Source of the DNA: Beroe ovata
Taxonomy: Eukaryota; Ctenophora; Nuda; Beroida; Beroidae
Length of the DNA: 42,186 bases
NCBI GenBank assembly: GCA_946803715.1
Contig: CAMPET010000019.1
Coordinates: forward strand, 467,702 to 509,887
Direction: 5' to 3'
The position numbers and the translations under genes are program-made. Position 1 is the stretch's first letter, and every line of letters begins with the position of its first letter. Positions 21,991 to 36,528 of the stretch are shown here, piece after piece. The notes under the pieces are model-generated. The model searched no databases, was not told the origin of the DNA, and saw only the letters and a program-made list of their open reading frames with translations.

Positions 21991-24900
21991 ATGAGTAGTC
22001 AAGGAAGCACTTCCCAACAAGGTCAGTCAATCGCATTAAAACGAGCTTTAGGCTCAGTTTGGCCCTCCATGATAAGTTTTTTCTTGACAATATCTCATGA
22101 ACATAATCCCAATATCAGGAGTTCCCCGGTCACAAAGACCAAAGTTCAACTTCAACAGCCGAGATGTGAAGAAGGATCTGACCCCAGATTTGATGGCTGC
22201 CCAATTGGCGTCTTTTGGAAGTTCAGCAAAGTTGAAACCCATGCCAGCACCCCAGCCTGCTGAAAACCAACTTCGATTCCCAAACCCAGCTGGGCAGCAG
22301 TTCCATGGGCAAGCTTCAATGTACACGTCCCCCCAAATGTTCACTCAACAAGCTCTGTTTCAAAATCAACAAGCCCCGTTTCCGCGGGGATATGGCACTG
22401 GGTATAATACTCAGGTTATGCCTCAGCAGCAAACATTATTAAACCAAGCTCCTGTTCAAGGATTAGGATTCTCTCAGGGTTTCAGGCAACCAGCTATGGC
22501 AGGAGAAGTGATAGCTTTCCCTCCACAAGCGACATTCCCTGCTACGAATAATTTCCTGAAGACTGATACAAGTTTCTCCATGCCATTGAATAACCAACAA
22601 TCGCCATCGCTTCAACAGAATTTTTCAACTCTCCAAACGCAATCGACGATGCAGAATTCTTCATCATCTCAGCCACTTGCTCAGTCAACTAGTTCATTCG
22701 ACATGTTCGCAAGTTTTGGCAATGTGCAAGGGACTGCAGCAAGTTCAATTGATCCTTTCGCTGGCTTGAGCAAGTCTTCCAGTCAGGCTTGTACTACAAC
22801 TCAGAGAAGTTCATCCTCTGGAGCCCAAATCACTTCTTCCATTACCATTCCAGCACAGAGCAGTTTCCATGATTTTGCAGCCTTTCCTGAAGTCGCAAGC
22901 ACTACGACTTCGAGTGCCAACTCACAAAAACATGATGACTTTTTTGGTGGCAGTGATTCCCAAAATTTATTCGGTTTCAGTGCCAGTTTAAGTTCGTCAA
23001 TCGAATCAAGGGGTCCTGCAAAAAACCAATCTACCATACCATCGACATCTATGCAGTTTGACAACGACTTCTTTTCTTCGAATAGCATTATTCAAACAGG
23101 AAGCGGTTTCATGCAGCCTAGCACTCAGGCGCCGTCAAATACATCAGTCACTGGTACAATGCCTCAAAGTTCTGTCCAGTCCCTAGACTTATTTGGGTCA
23201 GTTCCATTCTCGTCATCGAATCAATCAACTAAAGCGAATAGCCCCAATCATGAATTCACTAAATCGGCAGTAGATGCATCTCAGAAAGGCCAGATATCCG
23301 GATTTGATGATATATTTGGGCCTTCCTCTGCCATTAGTTCGAGTGTTTTTCCCATCCAAACCCCGACGGTTGAAACTGTTCCAAGTTTTGCCGCATTTGA
23401 GGATAACTTCAACCTCACTCCGCATACTGTGAAATCTGAGCCCAAGTCCGAGAGTAATTTCAACGTGCTGACCTCCTCCCTGAGTGCCTCAGAGCCGCCA
23501 TCTGTCCCGACAAATGTGCACTCATCAGCTCCAATTAGTACAGCAGATACCTCTCCGCCAATAGATTTGTTTGGTTCGGCACCCTTCTCAACGAACAAGC
23601 CTGCTACTCAGACTATCGGCGCGGCTTCAGCCACCTCGAATCAGCAGCCGCACTCTATGGATAAGTACAGTGTATTCGGCGCTCTGCAGGAAGATGCATC
23701 ATCATCCACAGATATGTCGAGTCTGGCTGCTTTCAGCGGGTCGACAACATCAGATCATCCTGCCACAAAACCTGCTGTTCCAGGGTTTCAACCTGTTATG
23801 CCGGTCGAACCTTTCCAGCAATCGAACTTTTTCGACGATGCCTTCGATCCGTTCAACACGAAAGAAGAAGCGTCCTCACTAGCTCCTACTGCCAGTGGAG
23901 ATCAGTTTGCGGTGTTTGACAGTGTTCCGTCGTTTACAACACCCTCTATACCTGAGCGTCCTGTTGCCAGTGCTCCTGCAACACATGCTCCTGTAACACA
24001 TGCTCCTGTTGCTGTGGAAACTGTACAGTCAAGCAGTGGATCCATTGTTCGAGCACGACCAACTGCCAAAACCGTAAGTTAAACCTCGCATTTCATGACG
24101 AATTGCTATTCCCAATTCCCACACTTTGTTGATCAAATTCTATGAAATAAGTCACAGTTATATCTCCTGTTTTTAGGCCGATAGTTTGGTAATGCTGCCC
24201 CCGCCCTCAACTGAAAGAAGACGGCCCAATAGTTCAAACAAAATGCACCACACTAAGCCAGTGACAACCACGCAAGCGCAACTTATTTCAACTAAGCCCA
24301 CGACCCAGCCTGTAACTCAGCCACCATTAGCTGTGGATTTATTTGGGGGCCCATCTGCCGGATTTGATGATGTATTTGATCAGTTTTCTACACACAAACC
24401 GACAACTGGTAAGAAGTGTGGGTTAGGCTAGCTGTACCTAATGGCCTTACCATTGTCGAGGGTAAGCAAATGGAGGCTGAGTGACCACTGACTTTGCAGG
24501 CACTGTTGGCGACACTGATCTGTTTTCATCAACAGAAGTTGATGGCGGTGTATTTGGAAAACCAGGTATTTTCACAGTTAACAGCCGTCTTGTCCTTCTA
24601 GTACAATTATTTTTACTGTGGTTCATACCATACTGTAGACATTTCGTCCCAGTAAAATACTCGAATTTCAGGTCGGTTAGAACAGACTAAGCAACAACAA
24701 CAACAACAACCGGTTAAGGTATATCATCTCATTACATCTCAAATCCCAAATATGAAACTTCGGTGACAGGTCATCATGTCAGGACGTACACATTATGTGA
24801 AGTTCCTGAATACCAATGAACTACCTGAGTAATATGATAACTTTGCAGAGTATGAGTGGCACCAAAGCACGTACGAAGCGACCTGCTCCAAAACCACCTT

Positions 24901-27900
24901 CATCAACAAGAGGGAACGTGAGTTGAAACTTTCCTTATTACGGAAAAATCATGCTGATGATCATCTTAAGTTATTTCTGATCACAGGGTTCAACATTCTA
25001 CACCCCTAAACCTCCTGAAGTATCTCTCCTGGATGTCGACTTCTCCCTGACTAATGAGTCAGCAACCCAACAGCAACAACAACCACAGCAACAATTACAC
25101 CCCCTGCTCATTCTACCCTCGCCAGCGGATTCCAAGAAGAAGCTGCCACCTGCGAGACCGCCCCCTCCAAAATCATGTGAGTGAATGTGTGAATGTGTGA
25201 GTGAATCCTTGTGTGAATGTGTGAGTGGATCCTTGTGTGATTGAATGTGTGAGTGTCGAGTGAATCCTTGTGTGAATGTGTGAGTGATCGTGTGAGAACT
25301 TGAGGAGAGACACTCAAGTTATCTGTGTGATTTGTGTGATTGTGTTGGGAGAGACTTTTCATGATCGGTGTAAATGAAGGAGAGATTGTTTTGACATGTG
25401 CGTTTCTCGATTACCCTTTTCCACGTAGTGACCATCACCTCAGCCGAATCACCACAAGATCTAGACTCGGTCTCGCCCCAAGTCTCCTCCCTGTTACAGA
25501 GCGGGCCCCCGCCCCTCCCTCCCCGGCCAGGGCCCGAGCATTCCCTCTACAACTACATCGTCCAGACGGGACCACACGCCCTCGCTCTCTTCGAGTTCGA
25601 GGCTGAGATTGAGGATGAGCTCGACTTCAAGGTGAATCCTCGACCATTAGTTCAACTTTGTCTCCCCGATTTTCATTGTCCATTGGTCGTATCTATGAGT
25701 TGATGACAATAACACAGAATACAATGTTCAGTTGCATGTGGTTCGTGTATAGTGTATAGTAATGTAATACACATGGTTGATCAAATGCACTGTGTATGCC
25801 TATATGTGAACAGAATGTATGGCAGTCATAATCTCCATAACATACACTCTCCACTCAGATGTAATAAGAACAACTTCAAAAATGCCCCCAAACATGCAAA
25901 TCACAAAAATGGAAACAGTAGTTCCTTACGTATCCGTGTAGTACTGTTTTACACATCATTAACACACGATTAATACACACTAATTTCTCTCTCTCTCTCT
26001 CTCCATGACAGGCAGGAGACGTTATCAAGCTGGATAATGAAGTGTCGGACGAATGGTACGCAGGCAGTATCGGAACACGACGCGGTATTTTCCCCAAAAA
26101 CTTGGTCGAAGTCAGGATCCCACTGTCTCAAGGGTTTGTGCCGAGCCTACTTGAGTCTAGGATGAGAAAGCCAAATGAAAATTAAGATCTTTAGACAGAA
26201 AATTAATCATGTATGCATCGTACATTGTCGGTTGAAAGCTGCAAAATTGGGAAATTATACGTACGTGTGGGGAATTTGACGGCGCGCGCGAACTGAAGTA
26301 CGACAAATTAGTAGCCGTCTTCGCGCGCTGGATCTCATTATGAGACGACGGACAAGATAGGCCTTATTTAATTTCAATTGAGAAGTGTATGTGTGACTTG
26401 TATGCGTGATTTGTATGTGTGATTACTGATTTGTTATCTGTCATAACGGACTAGGAAAAATTCAATTCGTGAGAACAGTAAAGAATCAGAGTATAGGATA
26501 CTATAGTTTTGAGCGACTGATAAACCCTCCCCCCTCTCTTTCAGTGCAATATCAGCTGTATCATCGCCGAGTCCAGACATCACCACAGACTTCACTCCTA
26601 AGGTGGACTGGGGTGCGCCGCAGCCCAAGTCACCATCCCCCGATCTGTTCAATGCGTGGGGTGATACCCGCACCCCATCACCCCCGCCGTCTGACCACGT
26701 ACCTGGTCAGTGCTGTGATTCTCCTTTGTGATGATTGTACACTGATTTGCCTCATGTTAGCGAATGTAGACAAAGGGTTATTAATTAATCTCTGTATCGA
26801 TAATTAACCGTTAATTTGCACATCCATTGATGTAGGTGATTACTGATGGATAATGGGGATCCTACAATTAAAACCACATTATGATAAGGTCAAATAGTTG
26901 TTAACTCCAAAAACGGCAAAAACTACCCTATCAAAATTTGCGTAACCGTGACTCTAACCACGATTTTGATCGAGCAGTTTTTACCGCCTTCCTTAGCTCA
27001 TAATATTTTCTCGTCAGAGGAAGCTCCAAAATCCCTCTCACCAGACCCTCCTTCTCCTGTCCCCCCTGTGGAAACCCCAGCTGTTGCCCTGGAAACCGTC
27101 ATAGACACGTGCACTGTGATATACGCATTCAGAGCTCAGGAGAGCGATGAACTGGATGTGGAAGAGGGTGATATAGTGGATGTGCTAGGTAGGAATTCCA
27201 TCTCATCTAAACCATATCCTCCACGAGACTACTGTAAATCACACTGATTACTCTCCAATACAGAGTTTATCGATGACGATTGGATTAAGGGCCGACTTGG
27301 TGACAAAGTTGGCATATTTCCAAGAGGATTTGCTCTCATTGGCAATGAGGTAGGGAATGATACCAGCTACAATAATTGCTGTCGTAGTATCCAGAGAGAG
27401 ATTTGGTTATCATATTACCATCATTCCGATCATGCTCAGGTCCCATGACAATCCTCATTCCCCAGGAAGCACCGCCCCCGATTGAGGAGATCCTGGACGA
27501 CTCCACCCGTTCTGTCAGTGTCCTGTACGATTTCGAGGCCGGAGCACCCGATGAACTGAGCCTGGTGGCCGGGGAGATGGTTCAGGTGGTAGGAGTGTTT
27601 GGCGATGAGTGGTTGAAAGGTGGGCCCTGATACAAATGGTCTACAATATCACGATCTTGTGACTCGAATTAACATGATAAACACTTGCTTCTATCATCAC
27701 CACTCCTCCTTTCCAGGTAGAATTGGTGAGAATGAGGGAATATTCCCGGCATCCTTCGTCCCCGAGATTCCACCCCATTGGAACCTGCCTGACATCTCTG
27801 CTGCCGAACACTCGGGTGAGAACTGGGGGAAATCCTTCATTTCAGAAATACCGCTCCTTTTTCACTCACCAATTATCGTCCCTCTTTCTCTTTCTCAGAA

Positions 27901-29617
27901 GTGACGGAAGACAGTTCAAGTAGCAGTAGCAGTGATGAGTCGGATGAAGTGATGTCAGTGATGAGCGAGGATGTCAGGAGTAATGCGGAGCACCTCGGCC
28001 GAGTTCAGGTATACATGTGGTGTACACAATACATTGTATACTATACATTATACATTATACATGATGAACACGCGTGCTGTGAGTTGATCACGGTGCACAC
28101 TGCACCCACCTTCAATTTAAATTCCCCGCGCCGTGAATCTATTTGATTTCTACTGATCCTCCGTTACCAGGTCGTGGCAGATTTCGAGGCCGAGAATGAC
28201 TTTGAGATGAGTGTAAAGACAGGTGACATTGTGACTGTGACAGCTAAACTGAATGAGCTGTGGTTAGAGGGGGAATGTGACGGGCACACGGGTAAAAACC
28301 AGATCAGCTCAAACTTCTGGAATCTGAATTCCGATATATTCGTATTTTCATGGTTTTGTTAAGTTAGAGTTTGTACAGTGACAATGATGCTCCAGGTATA
28401 TTGCCGTCTAATTTCGTCCGGTGGATGGATTCTCCCGTGGAAAACTTAGGCTCCATTGTCACCAACCAAGGTTATATACATAGTCCCGTGAAAGCAATTT
28501 CTTTGACTCCACGTTATTTTTCCTCCATATGGATTTGATACGCAGACAATCTCTCCTCAACTTCCGTCATCTCACTCCTCAGCTTGTGACACCACTCCGG
28601 AGCTATCAATCCCAGACAGCACATCACACGACCTGCCACCACCACCCCAAGAGCAGCAGCATCCTCTTGATGACGTCACGGGGGAGCTGAGCTCCCTTCT
28701 TGCCGATTCCACGGCCCCAGAACCAGCCGTCACGCCGTTCAGCGAGGGGAATCCATTCGCGGAGATCTCGAGTCCTGGAGATGCACGTGACACTCACGAT
28801 GACCACGTGGCGAGTGATCATTGGTCCACGGCGGCGGCCGAGGTGGATCCGGATAAAACTCTCGTTAATAACCCGGAGAATCCGTTCACTGAGGATATCG
28901 TCGCATCGGGCGACGGGGAAGCCATCGACTCAGACTTCAAACCTGGTACGGTTTTGTCTCAAATTCATTTCTAAAATGTATTTCTCTAATTAGAAGCAAA
29001 CTTTAGCCCACTTTTCGTATGATCACCTCTTAATGAGTGATTCATATAATTAGTATCTGAGTCCAGTGTTAAGCATTTAGTTGAACTTTCACCGGCAGCA
29101 CACTGCAGGTATTTTGTACACTGTACATTGCACATATTAAACAATAAACATTGTACAGTGTACAATGTACAATGTGCAATGTACAATGTACACTGTACAT
29201 TAGTATACATTAGTGTACATATTGTACATCATAATTCATACATGGTAAATTCTCCTGACTAGGCACGAGATTGCGGACGCTCTACTCCTTTGAACCGGAG
29301 AATGATGATGAGCTCTTCTTCCAACAGGGACAGATTGTCGAAGTAAGTGTTACACGAATTGTGTGCCATTTTCTTAGTCAAACTCAAAGGACAAAGTGTG
29401 TCAGCACTTGGGACGCGCAGCGCAAGGACAGACACATACTCGTGATAACCCGAGTTGGTAACTAACTTTGCGTTTCCTTGGCAACTATAACAGTTTCGTT
29501 TCCCAGGTTACGGAATATTTAAACGAGGATTGGTTACGAGGGCGTGTGGTGGAACCTCCAACTCAAGCAGAGGGTGTTTTTCCCTCCTCCTACGCTCAGA
29601 GAATAGAGTTAGACTGA
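21991..29617 (+). CDS. Five-SH3-domain endocytic-type adaptor, SH3D19-like
   Basis: Twenty exons: 21991-22021, 22119-24073, 24177-24408, 24500-24565, 24672-24718, 24849-24917, 24987-25176, 25429-25631, 26012-26133, 26545-26705, 27018-27188, 27264-27349, 27466-27619, 27717-27815, 27899-28008, 28171-28291, 28396-28470, 28583-28945, 29263-29342, 29507-29617. They sum to 4,446 nt, 1,481 residues, with all phases consistent. Residues 1-660 are Gln/Ser/Phe-rich and disordered, with DPFAGL, several DLFG/DDIFG and DPFNTK. A Pro-rich linker (PPARPPPPKS, PPPLPPRPGP) follows. SH3 domains lie near 913-965, 1057-1111, 1126-1180, 1231-1284 and 1421-1481, each with ALYDF-like, DELxF and GIFPxxF/GVFPSSY signatures. 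Two NPF motifs lie between SH3-4 and SH3-5. DPF and NPF motifs bind AP-2 ear and EH domains, so endocytosis is inferred. Human SH3D19 also has five C-terminal SH3 domains. Confidence 0.88.
29105..29230. repeat. TGTACA/ACATTGTACA palindromic repeats in SH3-gene intron
   Basis: Repeated TGTACACTGTACATTG, ACATTGTACAGTGTACAATG and GTACAATGTACA words form overlapping palindromes just before the acceptor at 29262. Similar words are at 18803-18832. Confidence 0.75.
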
Positions 29618-31176
29618 AGTGCGCGCGCGGTGTGTGTGACTGTGTGTGAGTGCGTGTGTGATATTTATACTGTTATAGGATATGACCTCCGCCCCCGCTG
29701 CCAGGATGAAATTCTTGGCACTGGGGCAGGAAATCACGCGGCAGTTGGGAGTTAGACCTACAATTGGACTGCGGGACAGCTCTTATTGATATTTATATCA
29801 CGATTCACGTGTATTGTTTGTCATTTCGCTCATGAGTGGACTCATGGTTTGCCGTCGAGATTATGTATTTGACGTGTAGATCGAAAAACTGGAAAATTGT
29901 TAATTTGATCATTTGATTTTTTAATTGTTTTATAGATGGAGATCAACGCGATACATCCGATTCTGCTTGTCTGGGAGTGACAGGATATTAACGTACATCA
30001 TTTCACGTGTTCACGTACATCATTTCATTAACGAGTGGCAATTTCTTGTGCCATATTTGTCTTTCGGTACTGGGCCAGCGTAACTTCTGTGTGGATATGA
30101 TTGGAAACAAATTTGTCATTTCTACTAACAAGGTGCTGAGGTGGCCTGGGTAATACAAATAGTAATATGATGCGCCCTTCTGATCTGATCAGATTTTTCA
30201 AACTTCAATTGTTTTTGAACGTGTTTCTCAAAGAATAGTTATGATATCTAGCTGGGAGTATCTTAGTTTTTACTATTTTAACTTGATCTTAATCATTGAT
30301 CAATTTCTCGTTCATTTCAAGATTCCACGTGTTTGAACCATTTGCATTGCACACATGACCATTGTAATTGTGCAGTGTATTGAGTTTTACTTTTAGTCAA
30401 AAGCTATGATAATCATCTTCACAAAAAGATTTGCTTTCACAAGACTCCATCCATTCTTATTTAAAAACTAAAAGGAATGGTTTTATTCTGGAATCATCAT
30501 CTATTGTAGTAAGGATGAAAGCTGTTTGATTGTTTAATGTCAATATGTAATTGATAACGCATGATTTTGACCGTAAAATGACGAATTTTCCTTTCTATTA
30601 CGATAGCTCACTCTCATAATCACGACGTTTCGTTATATTGTGGTGGTGGCCTTCAGCCATCCATCATGCTAAACTGCACGTGAACTCACGTTGCTATGTT
30701 AATGCTATGCGTATGTGGTGAATGCCATTGCCAGTGCCGCCATGATGGGCGTCAAATGCACGCCTGCTTTAACCCACTCAGTTTGGAGAGTCCTATGAAT
30801 TTGTTACGCAATTGAAGAAAATAGAGACTCAGGTGTAAAAGAAAATGGATATTTCGAAAATTATGATCATCAACCATTCAAACATCAAACCATTCAAAAT
30901 CGAACTTGAAAAACTTTTTCAGAAAATGCAAATGCATCCCACATATCATGCGAGATTAATTCAATACTTCCAAAAACAACAGTTCAGCCGTGCTGTCCGA
31001 CCACAGTCTGCATCGCTGTACTCACACACATTCTCTCAACGTCCACAGGTCTTATATTTCACGAATCATATAAAATCGTCCACGCACGTCACATGACGAA
31101 TGCGATGACACACATGTGTACCAGTCTGCTGCTTAAACCACGTGATTATTCGTGACCACGTGACATACTATCAGTC
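29618..31176. other. Convergent intergenic region
   Basis: Lies between the SH3 gene (+) and an unrecognised minus-strand gene. It begins with a GTGTGT-rich 3' UTR. An 83-codon open frame at 30845-31096 has no motif I recognise and is not called. Nothing else is supported. Confidence 0.5.
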
Positions 31177-32968
31177 TCAGAAATCCTCTGCCATCGTAAC
31201 GTCCATGTAGATTGGATAGCTGGGGATATGCTGTCTGCCCTTGTAGTCGATACTGTACCCGAAACTGTGGGGACGGTGGGTGTAGTTAATCTACTAGTTC
31301 AAGAGTTGGGGACTTAGGAGTTGGGGTTTTAGAAAATGGGAACGCATGCAATTGTGGGAATGGGAGTGACTAAATACTAAATAGTAATACACTGAAAATG
31401 CTGATAGATAATCACAACAGGTTGGATTGTGACGTGGGTGAGGGTCGTACACATAAAAAACCCATGATTCATGATATTGAGTCTTGCTCACCTGAGAATC
31501 CCAGCGAATGTGTTGGATGAGACGGGTATCTTGAAGTGGAGAGTCCGATCCTCAATCTTACCCTTACCACCCCAAACCTGACGCATATAAAGTAGAAATA
31601 TCCTGCTGCATATAACATTATTCAGTAGAAAACTAGTACAGGAATGCGCTGCATTAATTATCTCATTATCTGTCGCCACGGAGAAATAATAATATTTATC
31701 GAATAATTATCGCACACCGCTCTCTCTCCCTCTCTATAATTAAACTATCCTGACCTTCTTCACTCGTCGTATCCGCTTGTTGTACTCAATCGACACACTG
31801 ATCTCGTTCGTTACAAGGAAGTGGGTCTGTTCACTGATTGGCACCAGATTGATCGTAACATCGGTCCGACCTCGCCGTGATGCCTCGTGATAGTCGATAG
31901 TACTGAGAGAGGGGGAGGATAGACGAGTGTGAGAGGGAGAAATATTGTGAAATATGTGAGTGAGAGCTCTGAATTTGAGGAGAGAATGGATAATTGTGAG
32001 CGAGAGAGATCACAGGATAATTTGGTGAGAGGGGACGGATAATTGTGAGGTAACTTCCTGGATCTGACTTGTTAGAGTCGCCCATTTCATGATGATACCC
32101 AGACGAATTGATCATTGGAGAACCGAATGAACTAGGTTATAGTAGATCTGACTCACTAGAGCTCTTTCGGGATGTAAGGCTCAGTTGGTATGGGTGAAGA
32201 TGAGAACCAATCTGTCTCGAAATGGTCTATCGGCTCCTGCAAATTGATGTTTGCATGTTATCCAATATCGATTGAGAATGATATCAGCAAAGAGATCATA
32301 CTTGAAGATCATGCACACGCACAGTTTGAAAAATCAGGGGTTAATCATGCGCTAATCAGGGGTTAATCATGCGCTAATTAGGGGTTGATCATGCGCTAAT
32401 TAGGGGTTAATCAATAATCATGCGCTAATCAGGGGTTAATCATGCGCTAATCAGGGGTTAATCATGCACTAATTAGATTTTTTTGCGGAAAAAATAACCT
32501 GATTTTGAAACACTTCTTGATCGTTTTGTCTTACATCGTTGATAATCTGGTCATTGGGTGACGGCTCCTTGTAGATGGCGGGCGTGGTAGCAGGTACTTC
32601 CTCGTCCTGGCTCTGGGACCGATCAATGTCCCTTGCGTAGGACGTGACAACCTGAAATAGTCACCGTTTATATGGGATGTGTTCGATTTGATCGTATTAT
32701 AGGGCTGAACAATTGCTGATGTGCTTGGGGACGTCGGATCATGTCAATGATCATTGGGTTTGGAATGCCGTCAGAATTGTCAACTTTCCATAGTCTGGGT
32801 TGTGTCGATTTCGTCAATATCAGTCAATATCAGTCTGACCGGCTAATGTAATTGAATCTCAATTCAAGTAAATAAATATGTCCGTTTCCCTGACACACTA
32901 TACACAATCCCATACACAATCCCATGACTTACAATAGCTGCACACATCTGGTAGAGCAAAATGAGCAT
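31177..32968 (-). CDS. Unrecognised 184-residue protein with N-terminal hydrophobic anchor
   Basis: Exons: 32968-32933, 32651-32535, 32236-32157, 31902-31755, 31577-31492, 31264-31177. They sum to 555 nt with consistent phases. The start ATG has an in-frame TGA two codons upstream. The N-terminus MLILLYQMCAAIVVTSYARD is a short signal or anchor. A Pro/acidic stretch follows (EEVPATTPAIYKEPSPNDQ), then about 110 residues of alternating hydrophobic and charged sequence typical of beta strands: TDVTINLVPISEQTHFLVTN, EISVSIEYNKRIRRVKK, RTLHFKIPVSSNTFAGILSF and HIPSYPIYMDVTM. There are no cysteines in the body. I cannot name it. A small beta-sandwich exposed beyond a membrane anchor is the best description. 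Confidence 0.7.
32330..32475. repeat. 22-bp tandem repeat, about six copies
   Basis: Units of ATCAGGGGTTAATCATGCGCT(A), with ATTAGGGG variants and one AATAATC insertion, lie in the intron between exons 32535 and 32236 of the unrecognised gene. Confidence 0.95.
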
Positions 32969-34844
32969 ATTTCAGACACACACAAACAGACACTAGATGT
33001 TGAAAGCACAGAGCAAGCGAGCAAGAGAAGACGAATTAAATAGGACGCAGCAACTTTCAATTCTCATATAACTGAGTAGCATTTGACAGGCCTCCCAGAC
33101 ATGAGCTACCGTAATTTGCGACATATTTTGTCATATAATGCAATTGGAATGCTCATAAAATAATGGAAATCCTAAGTGTTCATAGCGTCTTTATCTGATA
33201 GAAAGTCGGTGGATTTAATACCGATTAAATTACAGGCCACACGTCACCTATTGGAACACTCTGGAGGGGTGAAAGCACCGATTTTAAACCGCTCAATTCA
33301 TTGTCAGTACCGCTGTTCGAGACATATTCCGAACAGTTTTGACAAATTGAACCTGTCCGTTACGGGAAATCAAATCTCAATTTTCCTGACAGCTGGAATT
33401 TAATTAGCGACAAGCGTTAGACAAACATTCTCTCGACACAAGTGTACGGCTGTGTGTGTGTGCGTGTGTTTGCGTGTTGTGGTGAGTGACATTTATAGAT
33501 TGAAGCTGTGAGTTACACATACGCAGCGGACACATTACATAGTAATATTGTGGTCAATACCCATTTTACAATTACAATTAAATTACGATGAGTGTATGTT
33601 AACATATTCTATTGCGACAATAGCACATCAAAATGCCTCAGTCACGTCAAAATCTGCTCTCTAGTAACCATGACGATCGCCAGTAGCCAGGTTACGACTA
33701 AAAATCGGGTTTCTCCACCAACTTCCCAGCGCCAATCATCTCGAAATCTCAGCCCCTCTCGACCCAGTCATGATTCATTATATTCACAACGAGTCTTTAG
33801 CCCCCCCCCCCACATAATCATACAGAGCGCCGCGGCACAATTATCCACCAGACTTGCACTATCCATACAGACGTATGATACCCCTGCGATAGCTTAACGA
33901 CGGGTGTGCGATGGCACGACTCGGAATAGAGTCGGCAATGGGCTCATGGGCGAGGCTTGTGAGAGTCGGAGCTTGGTGCGATTGGTTAAAGTCTGTGATG
34001 ATTTTATAGGCCGGTCCAGTAGTAGCATATCATGCTGGTTTGTCAGCAGTAATACTAAAATCGGTATGTCCGAGACTATGCCGTTAAATTCAAAATATAA
34101 AGTCGGGGTTTCGGGAATCCTTTGATTCAAATAACCCATTACTCAACAATCTAGAATCAAGTTCTCAACATCATCACGAATCCGTGAAGGAATTGAAGTA
34201 AACTCTCACCGTTCATCGGCCTTAGAGAACAGAACCGAGTTCAGATGCAGAAAAGTCCCAATGTTTCTTCTGCAATGTTTCTTCTGCAATGTTTCTCCTG
34301 CATCCCATTTTTCCGCGTTCGATCAAAGATCCATTGTCATTGACATATCTATGAGTAAGCCTGTATTAGAGAGGTTTAAGGACAATAGAATCACTTAATC
34401 AAACTCATATTTCTCAAGCACATCGACAACGTTCAAGATACGAAATTAAGTATTTCTATAAAAACGTAACCGTGGTAACGCGCGCGGCTGACACATAACC
34501 AGATTTGTGAACGCGCGTTCCATTTTGGTGGGAATCTACGATCAAAATCTGTGACACTGGCACAAAATCCAGTTTTCAACTTTGTAAGATTCAACTTTGT
34601 GCAATAGAATGAAGCAATGGGGAGCCAGCACATTTACCTGTACATGAAATTTATACACTGTACAATAATTTGAAGTCCATCCATGTTGATAGTCACCACA
34701 AAAAACTGAACAAAGAAAAAGGGCGTTAAACTGGGATCAAAACAGCTCCCAACAGGCAACAGCTACGATAGCAGGTAGATAGTCTAACATATGCAGGTAT
34801 TTCTGATACACAAATAAAACAGTCTTGTAAGCGCAGGTGTCGAA
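32969..34844. other. Gene-free interval
   Basis: Lies upstream of the unrecognised gene and downstream of ROPN1L. It contains a C9 run (33800-33808), a TGTGTGTGTGCG microsatellite (33452-33470) and three copies of AATGTTTCTTCTGC at 34258-34300. The open frames lack motifs. Confidence 0.5.

Positions 34845-36528
<1,684 letters not shown>

Noticed and set aside
25108-25362. His/Thr-rich minus-strand frame
   Set aside because: Antisense of a GTGTGAGTGAATCC-type microsatellite in an SH3-gene intron.
30845-31096. 83-codon plus-strand frame beginning MDISKIMI
   Set aside because: No recognisable motif, isolated, and no partner exon with matching phase could be found.
33592-34139. Overlapping frames of 73-101 codons on both strands
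   Set aside because: They lack motifs, coding character and consistent splice sites.
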